A stretch of 19,818 nt of DNA, from assembly GCA_964572955.1 (NCBI GenBank), contig CAZNGY010000035.1, positions 1 through 19,818 of the forward strand, given 5' to 3'. The notes under the pieces were generated by a model. That model did no database searches. It was given only the letters and a program-made list of their open reading frames with translations, and had not been told where the DNA came from. Of the stretch, positions 15,530 through 19,818 are shown piece by piece (within the stretch, counting starts at the first letter, position 1; every line of letters starts with the position of its first letter). This stretch comes from UBA3775 sp964572955. GTDB taxonomy: Bacteria > Bacillota > Clostridia > Lachnospirales > Lachnospiraceae. Position numbers and translations under genes: made by a program.

Positions 15530-15664
15530 TTAAGCTCTCTTTTTAGAAACTACAACTGCACCACCCATAGCTGCAAGTGCAATAACAGCAAGAACTGCAA
15601 CGCTTGTAGCATCGCCTGTTGCCTTGTTGTCATCTGTCTTGTTATCAGCTGCAGGAGCATCTGT
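15530..15664 (-). repeat. Shared anchor-end repeat, copy in the repeat protein
   Basis: 135 bases coding for the last 44 residues (DAPAAD...SKKRA) match 16682-16816 in the neighbouring gene at all but about 10 positions, without gaps. Confidence 0.9.
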
Positions 15665-16597
15665 CTTGTCATCTGCTGCACCTGTGTTGTCATCTGTTAC
15701 AGGTGTATTTGCATCATCACCATCATCTGTATCAGGTGTGTTTGCATCATCATCTGTATCAGGTGTATCAGTATCATCATCTAACGAGTAAACAACTGAA
15801 ACTTCTACACTGATGGCATCCTGTCCTGCCTGAATATTGAATCCATATTTTCCTTCAGTTGCATCCCATGCAGCTGCAAGTAAATCACCTGAATATGTGA
15901 ATGTATATTCTGTCTGTGTTGTGATTCCGCATTCATAACCAGGATTACCTTTTCCTGATGCACCGTTGAAGATGAACATTTCATAGTTATCCCACTTGCT
16001 TGCTGCATTTGCGGAAGTAACCTTGAACTGAAGTCCTGTTACTTCTTTTCCGTCAGATGGGATTACGTCAAACCATACACCGCTCCATGCAGAGATATCT
16101 GCACTGTTAGTGTATACTGTATCTGTATTATCGCCCCAAGGCTTTACAGAAGTTACATAACCGTTTGAAGATACATTTACTGAAAGTGCATCCTGTCCTG
16201 CCTGAATATTGAATCCATACTTTCCTTCTGTTGCATCCCATGTAGCTTCAAGCATATCACCTGAATATGTGAATGTATATTCTGTCTGTGTTGTGATTCC
16301 GCATTCATAACCAGGATCACCCTTTGCTGCAGCACCGTTAAAAATAAACATTTCATAGTTATCCCACTTGCTTGCTGCATTTGCAGAAGTAACCTCAAAC
16401 GTAAGTGAGCTGATTGTCTCACCTTCTTCAGGAACCACCTCAATCCAAGCACCGCTCCAAGCTGAAACACTTGTTGTGTCTGTAGCTGTTGCACTGCTGT
16501 CATTCCAGCCTTTAATGCTGATTTCACTTGCACTTGCAAGACCAAACATTGCTGTAATGGCTGCTGTACACATTAAAGCTTTTGCAAACTTTCTCAT
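15530..16597 (-). CDS. Secreted anchored protein with two 124-residue tandem repeats
   Basis: 355 residues. A signal peptide (MRKFAKALM..., cleavage likely after ASA, residue 23) is followed by two copies of a beta-rich, aromatic-rich module spaced exactly 124 residues apart: residues about 45-143 and 169-267, each with SAWSG, SANAASKWDNYEMFIFNG, YECGITTQTEYTF and WDATEGKYGFNIQAGQDA. An acidic Asp/Thr/Pro/Ala linker (about 272-325) with repeated ANTP-type units leads to TGD, a hydrophobic segment and SKKRA, a sortase-like or membrane anchor without the usual LPxTG. Each repeat has one Cys (C99, C223). The module is not one I can name; carbohydrate binding is possible from the exposed aromatics. 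GGAGG precedes the ATG. It probably depends on read-through from the upstream gene, as only 84 bases separate them. Confidence 0.8.
   Translation of the reverse strand: MRKFAKALMCTAAITAMFGLASASEISIKGWNDSSATATDTTSVSAWSGAWIEVVPEEGETISSLTFEVTSANAASKWDNYEMFIFNGAAAKGDPGYECGITTQTEYTFTYSGDMLEATWDATEGKYGFNIQAGQDALSVNVSSNGYVTSVKPWGDNTDTVYTNSADISAWSGVWFDVIPSDGKEVTGLQFKVTSANAASKWDNYEMFIFNGASGKGNPGYECGITTQTEYTFTYSGDLLAAAWDATEGKYGFNIQAGQDAISVEVSVVYSLDDDTDTPDTDDDANTPDTDDGDDANTPVTDDNTGAADDKTDAPAADNKTDDNKATGDATSVAVLAVIALAAMGGAVVVSKKRA
15797..16093 (-). repeat. Ectodomain repeat, copy 2
   Basis: Encodes residues 169-267 of the repeat protein. By eye, the 207-base core 15816-16022 differs from copy 1 (16188-16394) at about 15 positions and has no indel, so the copies are about 93% identical in DNA and the duplication is recent or homogenised. 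Confidence 0.9.
16169..16465 (-). repeat. Ectodomain repeat, copy 1
   Basis: Encodes residues 45-143 of the repeat protein, offset from copy 2 by exactly 372 bases (124 codons). The spacer between copies (residues 144-168) contains VKPWGDN, echoed by IKGWNDS before copy 1, so the true unit covers most of the 124 residues. Confidence 0.9.
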
Positions 16598-16629
16598 TGT
16601 ATTTACCTCCTTAAATTTTGGGTTCTTAC

Positions 16630-16661
16630 AAAAAGAACCGGCATAAAACCGGCTCTTTTTT
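16630..16661. terminator. Hairpin between the two surface-protein genes
   Basis: Stem AAAAAGAACCGG (16630-16641) / 16649-16661 (one G-U when read leftward), 7-base loop, T-runs on both sides. It lies 21 bases after the upstream gene's stop. Leftward T-run is five; the downstream gene's ribosome site begins about 20 bases later with no room for a separate promoter, so this probably attenuates rather than ends the transcript. Confidence 0.75.
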
Positions 16662-16681
16662 AATTATTTCTTTTTAAAGAA

Positions 16682-16816
16682 TTAAGCTCTTTTCTTAGAA
16701 ACTACAACTGCACCACTCATAGCTGCAAGTGCGATAACTGCAAGAACTGCAACGCTTGTAGCATCACCAGTTGCCTTGTTGTCATCTGTCTTGCTGTCAG
16801 CTGCTGGAGCATCTGT
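16682..16816 (-). repeat. Shared anchor-end repeat, copy in the second surface gene
   Basis: Partner of 15530-15664. The encoded KTDDNKATGDATSVAVLAV tail is the same in both proteins; most differences are silent, with G/S at one position of the membrane segment. Confidence 0.9.
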
Positions 16817-17398
16817 TGAAGGAGCATCTGTTGCTGGAGCGTCTGCTGCTGGAGCATCTGCTGTTCCCTTTACGATGTAGAACATCTTACCAGCATCATC
16901 TGCTTCTGCAGCACTTGTCCACTGACCACCAAATGCATTCCAACCAGCCTTGCTGTTTGTACCGATAGCGCCACCGAACCAAGCATCATCTGTCCACTCA
17001 GCAACAAGCTTGATTGTGTATGTAACAGAAGTAACCTTTGAATATACTGCTGCATCATCTGAGTAACCCTGAACTTTGATTGACTCATCTTTGTTCTTCT
17101 CAGAGTTGATGTAAAGTGTGTTGTTTCCATCTGTACCGTCGATTACAGCGAAATCTGTAACATCAACTGTCTTGCCGTCAACAACCATGGAAACCTTCAG
17201 GATAGAGATGTCAGCACCATATGACTGTAAGAATGCTCTTGCATACTCATCATCGTCAGCTGTAAATGCACCTGTAGTGTCCATTGTAAGATCAAAAGTG
17301 TAATCACTTGTTGTCTCTACTGTAGTAGCTGCACTTGCACATCCAAGAGCGAATGTTGCTGCAAGAGCTACAACGAGACCCTTAAAAAACTTTCTCAT
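16682..17398 (-). CDS. Secreted anchored protein of unknown function
   Basis: 238 residues. The signal peptide MRKFFKGLVV...ASA (cleavage likely after residue 23) resembles that of the next gene. The mature domain (about 24-178) is beta-rich, acidic and Thr/Asp-rich, with KAGWNAFGGQW aromatic patch, and shows no similarity to the repeats of the neighbour that I can see. Then comes an Ala/Pro/Asp/Thr linker (ADAPAADAPATDAPSTDAP) and the shared TGD + hydrophobic segment + SKKRA anchor. The sequence ALGC in the signal peptide is not a good lipobox. It has the strongest promoter in the window (17441-17469) and GGAGG, so high expression is likely. The role is unknown; cell-surface binding or structural function is inference. 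Confidence 0.78.
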   Translation of the reverse strand: MRKFFKGLVVALAATFALGCASAATTVETTSDYTFDLTMDTTGAFTADDDEYARAFLQSYGADISILKVSMVVDGKTVDVTDFAVIDGTDGNNTLYINSEKNKDESIKVQGYSDDAAVYSKVTSVTYTIKLVAEWTDDAWFGGAIGTNSKAGWNAFGGQWTSAAEADDAGKMFYIVKGTADAPAADAPATDAPSTDAPAADSKTDDNKATGDATSVAVLAVIALAAMSGAVVVSKKRA

Positions 17399-17440
17399 TA
17401 GAAAATCCTCCTATAAAATTTAATTCAAATAAGTGTCCTC

Positions 17441-17469
17441 AATATAACACTGTTTTCACTGAATGTCAA
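17441..17469 (-). promoter_or_regulatory. Strong promoter of the surface-protein pair
   Basis: Leftward: -35 TTGACA (17469-17464), perfect; 17-base spacer ending in TG-T (extended -10); -10 TATATT (17446-17441). The leader is about 37 nt, with AGGAGG before the ATG. Confidence 0.8.
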
Positions 17470-17700
17470 TCAGTTTTACACAAATAATTCAAAATTCAAA
17501 GGTTTTTCTTACGTCTTTTTGGCAATTTTTGCTAAAGCAATGATAATTTTTCCGACCTTTTAAAAATCGTATATTTCTATGATTTTATCGTACATTCATC
17601 GTTTTTTGCCAATTCTATGCAATTGCCAACCAATTCATCAACAATCATTGTGCAAATCAAGATTTGTCAGCGCAATTTAAAACAAATGAAATTATTGCAT
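17470..17700. other. AT-rich intergenic region with three TTGCCAA-type heptamers
   Basis: Lies between the galM stop and the surface-gene promoter. It holds no gene and no clear galM terminator. It contains TTGGCAA (17519-17525) and TTGCCAA twice (17606-17612, 17623-17629); the first is inverted relative to the other two, which are 17 bp apart. These could be upstream binding sites for the surface-gene promoter, but no regulator is known. Confidence 0.35.
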
Positions 17701-18783
17701 CTACTCAACACTAAACTTATAAATCGTCACCGAATCAAACGGCTCTCCTGCTTCATAAACCGACTTAGGAAATTCAGGTACATTACATGCATTCGGGAAA
17801 TGCTGTGTTTCAAAGCAGACACCCTGCCAGAAACCGTATTTTGCATTTTCTTTCACCGGAACTTCGGGTTTTACCCAGTTTCCTGTATAAAAATGCATTC
17901 CCGGAAGGTCTGTAAATACCTCCAGCTTTCTTCCGCTCTTTTCTGAATAACATGTAGCTGCAAGTTCAACTTCATCTTCATTTCCGTCAATCTCAAGAAC
18001 ATAATTATGGTCATATCCATGCTGTGATGCAATCGGCTGATAAGGATGATTTGCAATGTCTTTAAAATCATCAACATCCTGTCCGATTCTTTTTTCCGTA
18101 CCAAAATCCATTGGCGTTCCGTCAAGTTCCACAAACGTTCCGTCAGGTACATTCTTAGGTCCCGCCGGTGTAAATTTTTTTGCATTTATCCACACAATGT
18201 GATCCTTAACCGTTCCCGAACCATGACCGTCAAGATTAAAATATGTATGGTTTGTCATATTTATTGAAGTTGCCTTGTCGGATACGGCAAAATACTCTAT
18301 TACAAGTTCATTTTCATCCGTAAGAGTAAAAGCCACTCCTATATCAAGATTTCCCGGCCATCCCTGTTCTCCGTCAGGTGATAATCTTGAAAATTCTATG
18401 GTATCCGCACCTTCTTCTCCAAATGCTTCTGCTTCAAAAAACATTTTGTTGTAGGATTTTTTTCCTGAATGAAGTGTGTTTCCGTTATCATTGTCTTCCA
18501 GATTTACAGTTTTACCGTTTATTACCGTTTTGGCATCTTCTACACGATTACACACACGTCCCATGGTTCCACCGAAATTATCAACTGTTGTTTCATATCC
18601 TGTTACCGATGGGAATCCGAGTGCAATGTCTTCAAACTTTCCGTCCCGGTCAGGTGTTTTAATGCTTACCACCGTTGCTCCGAAATCCGTAATGGATACT
18701 GAATAACCGTTTTTGTTTACCATTGTGTAAAGCGTTGCTTTTTTCCCATCAACAGTTTTTCCGAAATTCTCTTTTCTGATCAT
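17701..18783 (-). CDS. galM: Aldose 1-epimerase (galactose mutarotase)
   Basis: Interconverts alpha and beta anomers of galactose/glucose, feeding the Leloir pathway; cytoplasmic. 360 residues, normal length. Conserved active-site residues by family comparison: H105 in LHSG, H179 in NMTNHTYFNL (acid), D258 in GYDHNYVL, E325 in CFETQHFPN (base); also GRVCNRV near 75-81. No signal peptide. Start is ATG with AGGAG upstream. It follows the DUF1294 gene after 21 bases and so is probably co-transcribed with aspS and DUF1294, away from any other gal gene in the window. The substrate could be another aldose, since the family is broad. Confidence 0.95.
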   Translation of the reverse strand: MIRKENFGKTVDGKKATLYTMVNKNGYSVSITDFGATVVSIKTPDRDGKFEDIALGFPSVTGYETTVDNFGGTMGRVCNRVEDAKTVINGKTVNLEDNDNGNTLHSGKKSYNKMFFEAEAFGEEGADTIEFSRLSPDGEQGWPGNLDIGVAFTLTDENELVIEYFAVSDKATSINMTNHTYFNLDGHGSGTVKDHIVWINAKKFTPAGPKNVPDGTFVELDGTPMDFGTEKRIGQDVDDFKDIANHPYQPIASQHGYDHNYVLEIDGNEDEVELAATCYSEKSGRKLEVFTDLPGMHFYTGNWVKPEVPVKENAKYGFWQGVCFETQHFPNACNVPEFPKSVYEAGEPFDSVTIYKFSVE

Positions 18784-18804
18784 TTTTCCTTCTCCTAATC
18801 CGAT

Positions 18805-19128
18805 TTATTTTCTGACCATCATCTGCACAAACATCATGACCGCCATCATAATCTGAAACAAAAATATCGCAGGCATCCCGTACACAAAGCTTCTATGCTT
18901 TGTTTTATGTCTGAAATGCTTCATTCCAAGATTTGTTCCTGCACTTCCACCGATAATTGCAACAAGAAAAAGGCTCTTTTCCGGAATCCTCCATCTGCCC
19001 TTCCTTGCTCTTGCTTTATCGATTCCCATCATGGCATAGCCGATGATATTTACTGCTATAATATACACCACCGGCAATACCCATTGATTATTCTTCAAAA
19101 ACTCCATCAGACGGTTTTCCTTTCCCAT
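18805..19128 (-). CDS. DUF1294 small membrane protein
   Basis: 107 residues. Hydrophobic segments at about 15-35, 51-66 and 82-104 flank a conserved polar core: MGIDKARARKGRWRIPEK, GGSAGTNLGMKHFRHKTKH, characteristic of DUF1294. Function is not established in the family. The start is uncertain: the ATG at 19128 is 8 bases past the aspS stop but its AGGA is 12 bases away; an alternative ATG at 19107 (MEFLKNN) has AAAGGA 10 bases upstream. The tight position after aspS suggests translational coupling. It is followed by galM after 21 bases. Confidence 0.88.
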   Translation of the reverse strand: MGKENRLMEFLKNNQWVLPVVYIIAVNIIGYAMMGIDKARARKGRWRIPEKSLFLVAIIGGSAGTNLGMKHFRHKTKHRSFVYGMPAIFLFQIMMAVMMFVQMMVRK

Positions 19129-19136
19129 TTACGGAA

Positions 19137-19818
19137 CTATTCCTGCTTATCTTCCTTTTCTGCCAGAGATTTAAGAAAAAGCTCATCAAGCTGCTTATCA
19201 TCAACATAATCAGGTGCATTTGTCATAAGGCAGCTTGCATCCTTAATCTTAGGGAATGCTATTACATCACGAATATTATCGGTTCCCGCCATAAGCATTA
19301 CAAGTCTGTCGAGACCGAATGCAAGTCCTGCATGAGGAGGAACTCCGTATTTAAACGCATCAAGAAGGAATCCGAATCTGTCATGTGCCTGTTCTTTGGT
19401 AAATCCAAGCACCTCAAACATTTTACTCTGAATTTCAGGATTGAAGATTCGAACACTTCCACCGCCGATCTCATTTCCATTTAATGTAATATCATATGCT
19501 TTTGCACGCACCCGTCCCGGGTCACTGTCAATATACTGAAGATCTTCGTCCATCGGCATTGTAAACGGATGATGCATTGCTGTATAACGTTCTTGTTCCT
19601 CGTTCCACTCAAGAAGCGGGAATTCTGTGATCCAAAGGAATTTGTATTCGTTCTTGTCCAGCAGCTCCATCTGACGAGCCAATTCCAGACGAAGAGCTCC
19701 CAGCACAGCCCAAACTACTGTATTTTTATCGGCAGCAAAGAGAAGCAGATCTCCTGGTTCTCCTTCCATCGCCTGAATCAATGCATTCATCTCATGATCT
19801 GACATGAATTTTCCAAAA
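19137..19818 (-). CDS. aspS: Aspartyl-tRNA synthetase, C-terminal part
   Basis: Attaches aspartate to tRNA(Asp) in the cytoplasm. Only the last ~226 residues are inside the window; the gene runs off the right edge (the frame stays open to 19818, reading FGKFMSDHEM). Visible features are the end of the bacterial insertion (GAD) domain with GDLLLFAADK, class II motif 2-adjacent FPLLEWNEEQ and AMHHPFTMP, and motif 3 GLAFGLDRLVMLMAG with its ATP-binding Arg, followed by the C-terminal AFPKIKDASCLMTNAPDYV of bacterial AspRS. An acidic/lysine tail ends the protein. First gene of the aspS-DUF1294-galM run. Confidence 0.97.
   Translation of the reverse strand, partial: FGKFMSDHEMNALIQAMEGEPGDLLLFAADKNTVVWAVLGALRLELARQMELLDKNEYKFLWITEFPLLEWNEEQERYTAMHHPFTMPMDEDLQYIDSDPGRVRAKAYDITLNGNEIGGGSVRIFNPEIQSKMFEVLGFTKEQAHDRFGFLLDAFKYGVPPHAGLAFGLDRLVMLMAGTDNIRDVIAFPKIKDASCLMTNAPDYVDDKQLDELFLKSLAEKEDKQE

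Noticed and set aside
15619..15813. His/Leu-rich plus-strand frame that looks like a metal-binding peptide
   Set aside because: It is the antisense of the Asp/Thr/Ala linker of the surface protein; the repetitive composition explains the His-rich translation.
16280..16320. Possible thioester or isopeptide adhesin motif around YECGITTQ in each repeat
   Set aside because: The Cys-to-Gln spacing does not match the CGEQ thioester motif, nor the separated Cys and Gln motifs of thioester adhesin domains; no support for an internal bond.
15797..16465. CRISPR-like or mobile repeat array
   Set aside because: There are only two long in-frame copies inside one coding region; they are protein domain repeats, not spacers, and have no terminal inverted repeats.

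Overview
The window looks like chromosomal DNA of an anaerobic, low-GC Firmicute, most probably a Lachnospiraceae-type gut or rumen clostridium. The grounds are strong AT-rich intergenic sequence, GGAGG ribosome sites, sigma-A type promoters, an oxygen-sensitive class III ribonucleotide reductase, a DegV protein, a BMP-type nucleoside importer, a coiled-coil/double-zinc-ribbon protein, and secreted proteins ending in a TGD + hydrophobic segment + KKRA tail. No RNA gene, CRISPR array, insertion sequence or phage gene was seen.

Layout. 1-150: the edge of an unidentified neighbour and a strong rightward terminator. 248-2398 (minus): anaerobic NTP reductase nrdD, with a good promoter and an NrdR-box-like palindrome upstream. 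2886-3785 (plus): DegV fatty-acid-binding protein; its terminator lies inside the 3' end of the next, convergent gene. 3834-4166 (minus) and 4260-4940 (plus): a divergent pair made of a stand-alone HPt phosphotransfer protein and a CitB/DcuR-type response regulator, with no histidine kinase in the window. 5057-10140 (minus): a four-gene BMP-family ABC importer (lipoprotein, duplicated ATPase, two permeases), probably for nucleosides, with a hairpin between the lipoprotein gene and the rest. 10273-10725 (minus): D-aminoacyl-tRNA deacylase. 10930-14005 (minus): an ABC ATPase plus a permease with a very large C-terminal extracytoplasmic domain. 14295-14750 (minus): coiled-coil double-zinc-ribbon protein. 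14938-15384 (plus): small unknown two-helix membrane protein. 15530-17398 (minus): two secreted, wall- or membrane-anchored proteins with near-identical ends and unrelated middles; one has two 124-residue tandem repeats. 17701-19818 (minus): galM, a DUF1294 membrane protein and the 3' part of aspS, tightly spaced.

Most of the window is housekeeping or transport. The parts that are not textbook are the pair of modular surface proteins (shared secretion and anchoring ends, exchanged ectodomains, young internal duplication), the HPt/response-regulator pair that replaces the usual kinase/regulator pair, and the ABC exporter-like pair with a large ectodomain and operator-like inverted repeats but no adjacent regulator gene. 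I found no clear novel multi-gene defence or mobile system.
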